Shown here in pieces: positions 1-7,336 of a DNA stretch of 23,577 bases. How positions within the stretch are numbered: the stretch's first letter is position 1; the number at the start of each line of letters is the position of its first letter. Both the position numbers and the translations under genes were made by a program. The stretch spans positions 1 to 23,577 of the forward strand of contig JAKIVF010000049.1 of the NCBI GenBank assembly GCA_021647145.1. Direction: 5' to 3'. The notes beneath the pieces were generated by a model that did no database searches, was not told the origin of the DNA, and saw only the letters and a list, made by a program, of their open reading frames with translations. Source of the stretch: Methylococcaceae bacterium. Its GTDB lineage: Bacteria; Pseudomonadota; Gammaproteobacteria; Methylococcales; Methylomonadaceae.

Positions 1-160
1 TTTCTAATTGTTGATTTTTTGATTGAGTAATCCATCGTTGTAAAGCTGAACGACTGACACCTAATGTTTCTGCCATTTCTACTAATGTAATTCCGGGTGA
101 ACGGCTTAGTGCTTTTTCTATGGCTTGTATTTTAAATCCTTCGATAAATTTTTGACTCAT
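1..160 (-). CDS. IS transposase, N-terminal HTH part (runs off window)
   Basis: The reading frame begins at an ATG at 160 and stays open to the window edge, giving about 53 residues starting MSQKFIEGFKIQAIEKAL. Residues roughly 20-45 (ITLVEMAETLGVSRSALQRW) have the helix-turn-helix pattern of IS3-type OrfA or similar transposase DNA-binding domains. An AGAGG Shine-Dalgarno sequence lies about 8 nt upstream. No catalytic domain is visible because the gene leaves the window, so the family assignment is an inference from the HTH only. It could also be a stand-alone HTH protein, but the inverted-repeat-like end just upstream favours a mobile element. Confidence 0.6.
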   Translation of the reverse strand, partial: MSQKFIEGFKIQAIEKALSRSPGITLVEMAETLGVSRSALQRWITQSKNQQLE

Positions 161-167
161 TTTTTTT

Positions 168-192
168 GCCTCTAAAAGTTAAAATTAGAGGC
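168..192 (-). repeat. Hairpin over the transposase ribosome-binding site
   Basis: GCCTCTAA (168-175) and TTAGAGGC (185-192) form a perfect 8-bp stem with a 9-nt loop. On the minus-strand RNA, the arm nearest the gene contains the AGAGG Shine-Dalgarno of the transposase starting at 160. Pairing would hide the ribosome-binding site. This is what the sequence shows; a role in limiting translation is inference. Confidence 0.6.
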
Positions 193-250
193 GACAACTA
201 TCCTGACACAGGGGGACTGTGATGCAGGGAAGATCAATTATGGTAATGTA

Positions 251-435
251 TTAGGGGTGGGTGGATGCATGAATAAGCCTGTACTCGGAAACTAGCCTGA
301 AAAACGCCGCTACCGTCAGTATTTTTTGACCAGGCGGTATATGTTGTAACTTGTTTCATAACGTGGCAATCGGTGTAGCCCAAATGTTTTTATGACTTGT
401 TCTGGAGGTGCTGTTTGGTTGAATCGACCGCACAT
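251..435 (-). pseudogene. SRAP (YedK/HMCES-type) gene remnant, frameshifted and truncated
   Basis: The frame from the ATG at 435 begins MCGRF, the hallmark N-terminus of SOS-response-associated peptidases (SRAP), whose Cys2 crosslinks to abasic sites in single-stranded DNA. It continues to SYNI around residues 29-32, where the family reads YNI/V-x-PG. There the frame is lost: the original frame stops at 316, but a shift by two bases at the ATATA tract (338-342) restores PPGQKILTV, matching the family's next segment. The restored frame then loses resemblance and stops at 251. Only about 44 of the usual 220 or so residues survive; the Asn, Glu and His active-site residues are absent. It lies divergent from umuD, a plausible SOS-gene context. 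It is almost certainly non-functional. Confidence 0.75.
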
Positions 436-568
436 ATTTGCCTTAGAAATAGTTCACTTTTATCCATTGTAATAGATAAGAATAAAAAGGTTTTAATTGT
501 TTAATTATGATTACCGTACACTTATCTGTTATTATCTTTTATTCTTTTTTAGTCACGGTTTTTTAGTT

Positions 569-1201
569 ATGTCCACTGATCAAAAAAACACACGCGGTGG
601 TATTCGTCCTGGTGCTGGTCGCAAAAAAGGCTCATCGGTCTATGGTGAAAGCACTCAGGCAATTCGCGTTCCTGAAAGTATGGTACCTGAAGTTAAATCA
701 ATGTTGTTACATCGGCAACAGCAATTTTTACAATCAAGGGTAGTCAGACCTATTGATACAGAGGCTATTCGCCCTGCAGATTTATCTGCGTTTTTCCCTG
801 CTATAAATGTCAGTAAAATTGAAGTGCCTTTGTTTTCCAGTAAAGTAGCAGCGGGGTTTCCTTCTCCTGCAGATGATTATATTGAAAAAACCCTAGATTT
901 AAATGATTTACTGATTCAAAAACCAGCGGCTACTTTCTTTGTCAGGGCTGAGGGTGAATCCATGTTGGGTGCGGGGATTCATCCTAATGATATTCTGGTT
1001 GTTGACCGTTCGATTAAGCCCGTTATTGGTAAAATTGTTATCTGTGCATTGCATGGCGAATTAACGGTTAAGCGTCTTAAAAGTGTGGGTGATGAAATAA
1101 CCTTAGGTGCTGAAAATCCTGCTTACGCTGATATTACTGTGAAGGAAGAGGCTGATTTTGTCATTTGGGGCGTAGTTACTAATGTTATTCATCCTGTTTA
1201 A
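569..1201 (+). CDS. umuD: UmuD-type self-cleaving DNA polymerase V subunit
   Basis: UmuD is activated by RecA-stimulated self-cleavage, and UmuD'2 joins UmuC to form translesion polymerase V. The 210-residue product from the ATG at 569 has a basic N-terminus (RGGIRPGAGRKKGS) found in longer UmuD relatives, a cleavage site Ala95-Gly96 within VAAGFPSPADDY, the catalytic Ser131 in GESMLGAGI and Lys168 in GELTVKRLK. The C-terminal half aligns closely with Escherichia coli UmuD; the N-terminal arm before the cleavage site is about 70 residues longer than in E. coli. The frame is open back to an ATG at 497, but those 24 extra residues are hydrophobic and unlike the family, so 569 is preferred despite a weak ribosome-binding site. 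umuC follows after 29 nt. I saw no E. coli-type CTGT-N8-ACAG LexA box upstream. Confidence 0.93.
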   Translation: MSTDQKNTRGGIRPGAGRKKGSSVYGESTQAIRVPESMVPEVKSMLLHRQQQFLQSRVVRPIDTEAIRPADLSAFFPAINVSKIEVPLFSSKVAAGFPSPADDYIEKTLDLNDLLIQKPAATFFVRAEGESMLGAGIHPNDILVVDRSIKPVIGKIVICALHGELTVKRLKSVGDEITLGAENPAYADITVKEEADFVIWGVVTNVIHPV

Positions 1202-1230
1202 GTTCGGCAACTATTGACTGTTTCATCTCA

Positions 1231-2526
1231 ATGCCTGAATGCACACAACCTTTAATTGCGCTGGTGGATTGCAATAACTTTTATGTTAGCTGCGAACGTG
1301 TATTTCGTCCTGATCTTGTCAATAAGCCTATTGCTGTTCTCAGTAATAATGATGGCTGTATTGTCTCCCGCAGTCAGGAAGTAAAAGATCTGGGTATAAA
1401 AATGGCGGTACCCGTCCATCAAATTCAACATTTGATTAATCGCCACCAAATTCAGTTATTTTCATCTAATTACACTTTGTATGCGGATATGTCTAATCGT
1501 GTAATGCAATGTTTAGATGCCTATGCACCGCTTGTGGAGGTGTATTCTATTGACGAGTCTTTTCTCGATTTAACGGAAGTTTGCCAACAGGATTCTATTG
1601 CTTATGGGCAGACTATCAAAGAATCCATTGTGCGTATGACGGGGATTCCTGTCTGCGTAGGCATGGGGCCAACTAAAACCTTAGCTAAGCTAGCTAATTA
1701 TGCTGCCAAGAAATGGAAAAAAACGGCCGGTGTAGTGGATTTATCTGATCCTATCCGCAGAGATAAATTAATGCGCTTAGTCCCCGTCAATGAAGTTTGG
1801 GGCATTGGTTGCCAAACAACAAAACGTCTTGCCTTGATGAAAATTAATACGGCTTATGATTTAGCGATGCAGCCCGCTGAAGCAATACAGGCTCAATTTA
1901 ATATTGTAGTGGCACGGACGGTAATGGAATTGAATGGCACTACCTGTTTATCATTAGACGATGTTACCCCCGATAAACAGCAAATTGTTTGCTCTCGAAG
2001 TTTTAAACGGCGATTAACAGCGTATCATGAATTAGCTGGAGCCTTGGCCAGCTTTTGTAGCCGTGCCACTGAAAAATTGCGTAAACAACACTCTGTCACA
2101 GGTTCTATTACTGTTTTTATTAGAACCAACCCTTATAACCCAAATGAACCGCAATACCAGCGTTCTATTCATACCTTACTTCATCAGTCTACCAGTGATA
2201 GCAGACAGATTATTACTATTGCCAAACGCTTGCTAAAAGATATTTATAAAGTCGGTTATCGCTATCAGAAATGTGGTGTGCAATTAGGACATATTAAAGC
2301 TGCCTCCTTACCTAGCCAAATTGATTTGTTTGATTTCACTGAGCACAATGACAGGAATACAAGTGATGAACTGATGGCAACTATTGATAAGATCAACCAC
2401 CGTTTTCCCAAGGGCATTACCTTGAGTACTACTGGTACTAATACAGGCTGGCAAAGTCCTGTTGAACATTTGTCGCAGCACTATACGACTAGCTGGGATG
2501 AAATTGTGGTTGTGCGTTGTTATTAG
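1231..2526 (+). CDS. umuC: Error-prone DNA polymerase V catalytic subunit UmuC
   Basis: This is a Y-family DNA polymerase of 431 residues that copies past DNA lesions with UmuD'. The N-terminus carries the first metal-binding Asp13 in LVDCNNFYVSCERVF, followed by VLSNNDGCIVSRS (residues 36-48) typical of UmuC. The catalytic pair Asp108-Glu109 lies in YSIDESFLDLT. A helix-hairpin-helix/thumb region (VNEVWGIGCQTTKRL) follows, then a little-finger domain around residues 240-355 and a C-terminal tail ending in WDEIVVVRCY. Length and ends match the family, so the gene looks intact. It forms an operon with umuD, and a bidirectional terminator lies about 215 nt downstream. The operon is bordered on both sides by probable mobile or decayed DNA. 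Confidence 0.95.
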   Translation: MPECTQPLIALVDCNNFYVSCERVFRPDLVNKPIAVLSNNDGCIVSRSQEVKDLGIKMAVPVHQIQHLINRHQIQLFSSNYTLYADMSNRVMQCLDAYAPLVEVYSIDESFLDLTEVCQQDSIAYGQTIKESIVRMTGIPVCVGMGPTKTLAKLANYAAKKWKKTAGVVDLSDPIRRDKLMRLVPVNEVWGIGCQTTKRLALMKINTAYDLAMQPAEAIQAQFNIVVARTVMELNGTTCLSLDDVTPDKQQIVCSRSFKRRLTAYHELAGALASFCSRATEKLRKQHSVTGSITVFIRTNPYNPNEPQYQRSIHTLLHQSTSDSRQIITIAKRLLKDIYKVGYRYQKCGVQLGHIKAASLPSQIDLFDFTEHNDRNTSDELMATIDKINHRFPKGITLSTTGTNTGWQSPVEHLSQHYTTSWDEIVVVRCY

Positions 2527-2621
2527 CTGTTTTGACTCAGACATAACAAGTGTAAAAATTAGCCACAATCAAATCTTCTGTAACCTAGTAAATTTCTGGC
2601 TTTTTATATCACATGGTGTAA

Positions 2622-2741
2622 CAACTCTCTAACCATAGAAAAGCAACTTTTAAATGCTTTATTTTTATACGACTTGCTAATAATGAGCTTGTCATAATCT
2701 CTACAAATACAGAAGAATTAATTGAAAGCCACTACGCATAA
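2622..2741 (+). pseudogene. Possible relic of an IS4-type transposase
   Basis: A stop-to-stop frame of 39 codons contains LANNELVIISTNTEELIESHYA just before its stop. This resembles the strand preceding the conserved RWxIE motif in IS4-family transposases (dGELLIVaTN....A...Y.LRWEIETLF), but the frame stops exactly where LRWEIE would begin. There is no start codon or ribosome-binding site. The match is short and judged by eye, so this is a weak call. The rest of 2527-2742 shows nothing recognisable. Confidence 0.25.
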
Positions 2742-2780
2742 AAAAGCCCGTAACGATAAATTGCTACAGGCTTTGTTTTA
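2741..2780. terminator. Bidirectional intrinsic terminator
   Basis: AAAGCC-C-GTA (2743-2752) pairs with TAC-A-GGCTTT (2765-2774), a 10-bp stem with one mismatch. It is flanked by A-rich sequence on the left and TTTGTTTT on the right, so RNA from either strand ends in a U tract. It would stop umuDC on the plus strand and the tRNA-Ser/Arg/Asn transcript on the minus strand. Confidence 0.75.
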
Positions 2781-2782
2781 TA

Positions 2783-2858
2783 TGGCTCCCCCGGACGGGC
2801 TCGAACCGCCGACCTAGTGATTAACAGTCACCCGCTCTACCAACTGAGCTACAGGGGA
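2783..2858 (-). tRNA. tRNA-Asn (anticodon GTT)
   Basis: A 76-nt cloverleaf on the minus strand. The acceptor arms TCCCCTG and CGGGGGA pair with one wobble, the D-loop core AGCTCAGTTGG is present, the anticodon loop reads CTGTTAA (GTT, Asn), the T-arm contains GGTTCGAGCC, and the 3' CCA is encoded. It is the last gene of the tRNA string before the terminator and marks the border between the core block and the umuDC patch. Confidence 0.97.
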
Positions 2859-2877
2859 AAAATTTATTTATTCAATT

Positions 2878-2954
2878 TGGCGCGCCCGGAGAGATTCGAA
2901 CTCCCGACCGCTCGGTTCGTAGCCGAGTACTCTATCCAGCTGAGCTACGGGCGC
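2878..2954 (-). tRNA. tRNA-Arg (anticodon ACG)
   Basis: A 77-nt cloverleaf: acceptor GCGCCCG pairs with CGGGCGC, the anticodon stem-loop is CTCGG-CTACGAA-CCGAG giving ACG (Arg), the T-loop is TTCGAAT, and CCA is encoded. The first anticodon base is normally edited to inosine by TadA. Its position after csrA and tRNA-Ser matches the serV-arg order of gammaproteobacteria. Confidence 0.97.
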
Positions 2955-3032
2955 CTTATTGAGCCGTATATTATAACTTTTACAGCATTTTATGTCAACT
3001 AATTTCCTTTCAATTAACTTTCTTTAGTTTTA

Positions 3033-3124
3033 TGGCGGAGAGTGAGGGATTCGAACCCTCGATGGGAGTTAAAGCCCATACTCCCTTAGCAGGGGAGCGC
3101 CTTCAGCCGCTCGGCCAACTCTCC
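3033..3124 (-). tRNA. tRNA-Ser (anticodon GCT)
   Basis: A 92-nt class II tRNA with acceptor arms GGAGAGT and ACTCTCC, an anticodon loop with GCT (Ser, AGC/AGU codons), a long variable arm (GTATGGGC..AACTCCCAT region), T-loop GGTTCGAATCC and encoded CCA. The 5' end is only 9 nt after the csrA stop codon, so it is probably cut from a csrA read-through transcript. Confidence 0.97.
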
Positions 3125-3133
3125 TAAAACTTT

Positions 3134-3334
3134 TTATTCCTCAGAATCAGGTGTATCAGATGATTCTGATTGTTCTTTTTTAATCCTTTCGTAGATTTCT
3201 TCTCTATGCACTGATGTCTCTTTAGGAGCATTAATGCCAATACGAACTTGATTACCTTTCACCCCTAAAACAGTGACAGTAACATCATCACCAATCATTA
3301 AGGTTTCGCCTACTCGTCGAGTTAAGATAAGCAT
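3134..3334 (-). CDS. csrA: Carbon storage regulator CsrA
   Basis: CsrA is a small RNA-binding dimer that controls translation and stability of mRNAs with GGA motifs. The 66-residue product begins MLILTRRVGETLMIGDDVTV, contains the RNA-contact region VRIGINAPKETSVHREEIYERI, and has a Ser/Glu-rich tail (QSESSDTPDSEE). Both RNA-contacting Arg positions (Arg6 and the Arg in VHREEI) are present. An AGGGAG ribosome-binding site lies just upstream. It follows lysC at a distance of 97 nt and is followed immediately by tRNA-Ser. Confidence 0.97.
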   Translation of the reverse strand: MLILTRRVGETLMIGDDVTVTVLGVKGNQVRIGINAPKETSVHREEIYERIKKEQSESSDTPDSEE

Positions 3335-3431
3335 AATATCTCCCTAAGTTCCCATTTGATTTTACTGCGAAAAGCAGTCATCAATTAATCCGATCATTAT
3401 AGTAAGTTTTATATAAAAAATAAAGCTATTC
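3335..3431 (-). promoter_or_regulatory. csrA leader with candidate promoter and GGA motifs
   Basis: The 97-nt gap between lysC and csrA holds a perfect -10 box TATAAT (3401-3396 on the minus strand), a perfect 5-bp hairpin ACTGC-TTTTC-GCAGT (3378-3364), and GGA triplets in TCGGATT (about 3391), TGGGAAC (about 3352) and AGGGAG, the ribosome-binding site (about 3343). No good -35 is visible. GGA motifs overlapping the ribosome-binding site are the known target of CsrA, so autoregulation is plausible but inferred. Confidence 0.45.
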
Positions 3432-3911
3432 TTACTCCTGTTCCAATTCAAATGCTTTATGCAAAGCGCGTACTGCTAATTCTAGATATTTTTCATCAAC
3501 AACCACTGATATTTTTATCTCAGAAGTTGAAATCATTCTAATATTTATCCCTTCATCTGCTAACACTTTAAACATAGTACTCGCAATGCCTGCATGTGAT
3601 CTCATCCCCACACCAACTATTGATATTTTAACAATCGTATCATCAGTTGTGACTTCTTTTGCACCTAAGTCTGAACAAATATCTTCTAATATTTTTTTTG
3701 CTCGCTCATAATCATTTCGGTGAACAGTAAATGTAAAGTCAGTTGTTGCATCATCAGCTATATTTTGGATGATCATATCAACCTCAATATTTTTATCAGC
3801 AACAGGACATAGTATTTTAGATGCTACTCCTGGTAAATCGGGTACACCGGTTATTGTTAACTTAGCCTCATCCCGATTAAATGCAATACCCGATATTAAA
3901 GCTCTTTCCAT
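3432..3911 (-). CDS. Probable internal start: aspartate kinase beta subunit
   Basis: Met247 of the aspartokinase (ATG at 3911, in frame) is preceded by GAGGA with about 7 nt spacing (GAGGAATCAGAAATG). Translation from it would give a 159-residue protein holding only the two ACT regulatory domains, starting MERALISGIAFNRDEAKLTI. Alpha2-beta2 aspartokinases made from nested in-frame starts are established in Bacillus and Corynebacterium, with the beta start at an equivalent position. Use of this start here is inference. Confidence 0.45.
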   Translation of the reverse strand: MERALISGIAFNRDEAKLTITGVPDLPGVASKILCPVADKNIEVDMIIQNIADDATTDFTFTVHRNDYERAKKILEDICSDLGAKEVTTDDTIVKISIVGVGMRSHAGIASTMFKVLADEGINIRMISTSEIKISVVVDEKYLELAVRALHKAFELEQE

Positions 3912-4649
3912 TTCTGATTCCTCATAGGTAATAAGTGTCCCCTCACCTTCTTCAAATGATGATAATACCCTAAGGGCAACATTGTATTTTCCAGCAAATT
4001 CGACCGCTCTTATCTGCAAAACTTTTGAACCCAGACTTGCCATTTCAAGCATTTCTTCAAAAGTAATTTTATCTAATTTTCTTGCCTTTGGCTCTACTCT
4101 TGGGTCTGTTGTATAAACTCCGTCTACATCTGTATAAATATGGCATTCATCAGCTTTCAATGCTGCAGCCAGAGCTACAGCTGTTGTATCAGAACCGCCT
4201 CGCCCTAGTGTGGTTATATTCCCTTCTTCATCAATACCTTGAAAACCCGCCACCACAACAACCCGTCCTTTATCAAGATCTTTTTTGACTTTTACATCAT
4301 CAATTTCTCTAATCCGTGCTTTTGTGTGCATGCTATCAGTCAAAATCTTAACCTGCCCTCCTGTATAGGAACACGCAGGACAATTTATTTCATGCAATGC
4401 CATGCTAAGTAAAGACATGGTAACTTGCTCACCTGTCGAAAGTAACACATCCATTTCTCTGTTATTGGGGCTGGATTGTATTTCTTTAGCTAAACCTGTT
4501 AAACGATTAGTTTCACCACTCATAGCAGAAACTACTGCAACGATATGATTTCCTTGGTCTCGAGATTTTTTAATTTTTTCAGCAACTGCTTTTATTCTCT
4601 CAACCGAACCAACTGAAGTACCACCAAATTTATATACAAAGACTGCCAT
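3432..4649 (-). CDS. lysC: Aspartate kinase (lysine-sensitive type)
   Basis: Aspartokinase phosphorylates L-aspartate, the first step to lysine, threonine, methionine and diaminopimelate. The 405-residue protein has the kinase signature KFGGTSVG (residues 7-14), the nucleotide-binding TTLGRGGSDTTAVALA (147-161) and IYTDVDGVYTTDPR (171-184). Two ACT domains follow from about residue 260 (LTITGVPDLPGVASKI; VKISIVGVGMRSHAGIASTMF). It is a single-function enzyme with no homoserine dehydrogenase domain. It sits between alaS (40 nt upstream) and csrA, as in pseudomonad-like gammaproteobacteria. An internal ATG at 3911 probably starts a separate beta subunit. Confidence 0.96.
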   Translation of the reverse strand: MAVFVYKFGGTSVGSVERIKAVAEKIKKSRDQGNHIVAVVSAMSGETNRLTGLAKEIQSSPNNREMDVLLSTGEQVTMSLLSMALHEINCPACSYTGGQVKILTDSMHTKARIREIDDVKVKKDLDKGRVVVVAGFQGIDEEGNITTLGRGGSDTTAVALAAALKADECHIYTDVDGVYTTDPRVEPKARKLDKITFEEMLEMASLGSKVLQIRAVEFAGKYNVALRVLSSFEEGEGTLITYEESEMERALISGIAFNRDEAKLTITGVPDLPGVASKILCPVADKNIEVDMIIQNIADDATTDFTFTVHRNDYERAKKILEDICSDLGAKEVTTDDTIVKISIVGVGMRSHAGIASTMFKVLADEGINIRMISTSEIKISVVVDEKYLELAVRALHKAFELEQE

Positions 4650-4689
4650 ATCTAATTTATTTTCTAAAAAGGGAAAAGAACGATATCTA

Positions 4690-7305
4690 TTATGTTTTAA
4701 CCTGCTCTTTCACCCAAACAGGAACCGACTTTAATGCCTCATCCAATCTTGAAGGATCATTGCCGCCTGCCTGAGCCATATCAGGCCGACCTCCGCCTTT
4801 TCCACCGACTTTTAGGGCAACTAAATTAACCAAATCCCCTGCCTTTAGACGACCAATCAGATCTTTAGTAACACCTGCAATCATACTCACTTTATTCTCA
4901 TTTACGGTCGCTAAGACAATAGCTGCACAACCCAGTTTATTTTTTAATTGGTCAACCATATCTCGTAGAGCTTTAGGGTCAACATCATCTAACCTGACTG
5001 CCAACACTTTTATTCCACCAATATCAGTTGCTTGAGAACTTAATTCCCCTCCAGCAGAACTTGCCAGTTTAGACTTTAATTTATCCAGTTCTTTTTCCAA
5101 AATTTTATTTTTTTCAATTATTTGCTGAACTTTATCCACAGTCTTTTCTGTAGAACTTTTTACCAGTCCAGCAATAATAGATAAGGTTTTATCGCGACTT
5201 TCAATCCAATCCAGACATGCCTTTCCTGTCACCGCTTCTATTCGTCTAATTCCAGAGGCCACACCTGTTTCACTAATAATTTTAAAGCAGCCAATATCAC
5301 CCGCTCGCTCAACATGAGTTCCACCACACAGTTCAACTGAAAATTCACCAATCTTTAATACTCTTACTTCATCACCATATTTTTCACCAAATAATGCCAT
5401 TGCTCCAGCCTTAACGGCATCATCTTTAGCCATAATTTCAGCGGACACGGGGCTGTTCATTCTAATCTGTTGGTTTACAAGTTGTTCTATTGCATTAAGC
5501 TCATCAACTGTTATTGGCTCAAAATGAGAAAAATCAAACCGCAATCTTTCTGGGTTCACTAAAGACCCTTTTTGTGCGACATGGTCACCTAAAATTTGGC
5601 GTAAAGCTGCCTGCATAATATGTGTTGCAGAATGATTAAGTTCAGTTGCAATCCTATCTTCTTCATTAACCCGAACATCACACGCCTGTCCATTAACAAC
5701 CTGTCCTTGTACAACCGTTCCTTTATGTAGAAAAAGATTACCTCCTTGTTTTTGAGTATCTTTCACTTCAAAAATGGAATCTCCTGTTTCAATTAACCCA
5801 TTATCACCTACTTGCCCTCCAGACTCGGCATAAAACGGTGTTTTATCTAAAACAACAACACCTTCCTCACCTTCTTGTATGCTTTCAACTGCTTGTCCTT
5901 TAACAAATAACCCAACAATTAGCGCCGAATCAGCACAACTATGATAGCCAGTAAAATTAGTTTCACTCTCATGCTTAATATCCTGATCATACCCAGCATC
6001 AAATTTACCACCCGCTCTTGCCCTATCACGCTGAGCGGTCATTTCAACTTCAAAACCAGCATGGTCTACCGTTAGGTTCTGTTCTCTAGCATAATCAGCA
6101 GTTAAATCGACAGGAAAACCATAGGTATCATATAAAAGAAAAACAATATCTCCCGGAATAACTTTTCCATCAATTTTAGCAACACAAGATTCCAGTATTT
6201 TCATACCCTGCTCTAACGTTTCAGCAAAACGTTCTTCTTCTTTTTCTAAAACTCGCTCGACTTGTTGTTGGGCCAATTTGATTTCTGGAAAAGCATCACC
6301 CATTTCCAAAGTCAAAGGTTCAACTAATTTGTAAAAGAAAACATCAGTACTGCCTAATCGATAGCCATGACGAATTGCACGTCGGATAATGCGTCTTAAA
6401 ACATAGCCACGCCCTTCATTTGCAGGTAAAACACCATCTACTATCATAAATGCACAAGAACGAATATGGTCCGCAATAACACGTAATGAGCTATTTGATA
6501 AATCTGTAGTCCCTGTTAATTTAGCCGCTTCTTTTATCAGGTCTTGAAATAAATCAATCTCATAGTTGTTATGCATACCTTGCAGAACAGCAGCAATTCT
6601 TTCTAAGCCCATCCCTGTATCTACTGAAGGAGCGGGTAATGGGTGTAGTTCACCACTTTTATCTCGATCATATTGCATAAAAACCAGATTCCAAATTTCG
6701 ATATATCTATCACCATCTTCTTCTGGAGTTCCAGGTGGGCCACCTGCTATCTTTTCACCATGATCATAAAATATTTCACTGCATGGGCCGCATGGCCCCA
6801 CATCTCCCATCGACCAAAAGTTATCTTTTGCTCCAATGCGTGATAGACGAGATGAATCAATTTTAATCTCTTCTAACCAGATAGCTTCTGCTTCCCTGTC
6901 TTCATCAAAAACAGTCACCCATAATTTTTCAGCTGGAATTTCTAATTCCTTCGTTAAAAAATCCCAGGCAAAATGAATCGCATCTTTTTTAAAATAATCA
7001 CCAAAACTAAAGTTACCCAACATTTCAAAAAAAGTATGATGTCTTGCTGTATGACCAACATTTTCCAAGTCATTATGCTTACCACCTGCACGAACACAAC
7101 GTTGAGTGCTCACTGCTCGAAGGTAGTCTCGCTTTTCTCTGCCTAGAAAAACATCTTTAAACGGCACCATACCCGCATTAGTAAACAACAAAGTTGGATC
7201 ATTCCCAGGAACTAATGAACTAGAGGGCTGGACAGAATGTCCACGTTGTTTAAAAAACTCTAAGAAGGCAGCACGTAATTCTGCACTGGTCATTTTTTTC
7301 ATCAT
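4690..7305 (-). CDS. alaS: Alanine--tRNA ligase
   Basis: AlaRS charges tRNA-Ala and edits mischarged Ser and Gly. The 871-residue protein carries the class II catalytic core (residues about 5-240, with FTNAGMVPFKDVFLG and the motif 3 region DTGMGLERIAAVLQG), a tRNA-recognition region to about 450, the editing domain with HSATH (558-562) and CGGTH (660-664) zinc ligands, and a C-terminal dimerisation/C-Ala domain ending in a Gly-rich KVGGKGGGRPDMAQAGG. Length is normal. The start is uncertain: Met1 (7305), Met2 (7302) and Met5 (7293, MTSAELRAAFLEFF) are all possible, none has a strong Shine-Dalgarno sequence, and homology begins at Met5. recX lies 31 nt upstream. Confidence 0.97.
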   Translation of the reverse strand: MMKKMTSAELRAAFLEFFKQRGHSVQPSSSLVPGNDPTLLFTNAGMVPFKDVFLGREKRDYLRAVSTQRCVRAGGKHNDLENVGHTARHHTFFEMLGNFSFGDYFKKDAIHFAWDFLTKELEIPAEKLWVTVFDEDREAEAIWLEEIKIDSSRLSRIGAKDNFWSMGDVGPCGPCSEIFYDHGEKIAGGPPGTPEEDGDRYIEIWNLVFMQYDRDKSGELHPLPAPSVDTGMGLERIAAVLQGMHNNYEIDLFQDLIKEAAKLTGTTDLSNSSLRVIADHIRSCAFMIVDGVLPANEGRGYVLRRIIRRAIRHGYRLGSTDVFFYKLVEPLTLEMGDAFPEIKLAQQQVERVLEKEEERFAETLEQGMKILESCVAKIDGKVIPGDIVFLLYDTYGFPVDLTADYAREQNLTVDHAGFEVEMTAQRDRARAGGKFDAGYDQDIKHESETNFTGYHSCADSALIVGLFVKGQAVESIQEGEEGVVVLDKTPFYAESGGQVGDNGLIETGDSIFEVKDTQKQGGNLFLHKGTVVQGQVVNGQACDVRVNEEDRIATELNHSATHIMQAALRQILGDHVAQKGSLVNPERLRFDFSHFEPITVDELNAIEQLVNQQIRMNSPVSAEIMAKDDAVKAGAMALFGEKYGDEVRVLKIGEFSVELCGGTHVERAGDIGCFKIISETGVASGIRRIEAVTGKACLDWIESRDKTLSIIAGLVKSSTEKTVDKVQQIIEKNKILEKELDKLKSKLASSAGGELSSQATDIGGIKVLAVRLDDVDPKALRDMVDQLKNKLGCAAIVLATVNENKVSMIAGVTKDLIGRLKAGDLVNLVALKVGGKGGGRPDMAQAGGNDPSRLDEALKSVPVWVKEQVKT

Positions 7306-7336
7306 TAATTAAAACTACTTATTTTTCTTTAATTAT

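Larger units (their letters stand above)
1..208 (-). mobile_element. End of an insertion sequence (partial)
   Basis: The transposase start at 160 is preceded, going outward, by a perfect 8-bp inverted repeat (168-192) and then by TGTCAGGATAG reading inward from 208, which looks like an IS terminal repeat beginning with TGT. Sequence beyond about 208 is unrelated to the element and runs into the remains of an SRAP gene. The exact boundary is inferred; the other end lies outside the window, so neither the second terminal repeat nor a target duplication can be checked. Confidence 0.4.

Noticed and set aside
497..568. Upstream extension of umuD from an ATG at 497
   Set aside because: The extra 24 residues are hydrophobic and unlike UmuD, and the family begins with the Arg/Gly-rich segment after 569.
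435..568. E. coli-type SOS box between the SRAP remnant and umuD
   Set aside because: No CTGT-N8-ACAG is present, and the recA palindrome has no copy here.
2817..3002. 61-codon open frame over the tRNA-Asn/Arg genes, plus strand
   Set aside because: It is antisense to two well-formed tRNAs and has no ribosome-binding site.
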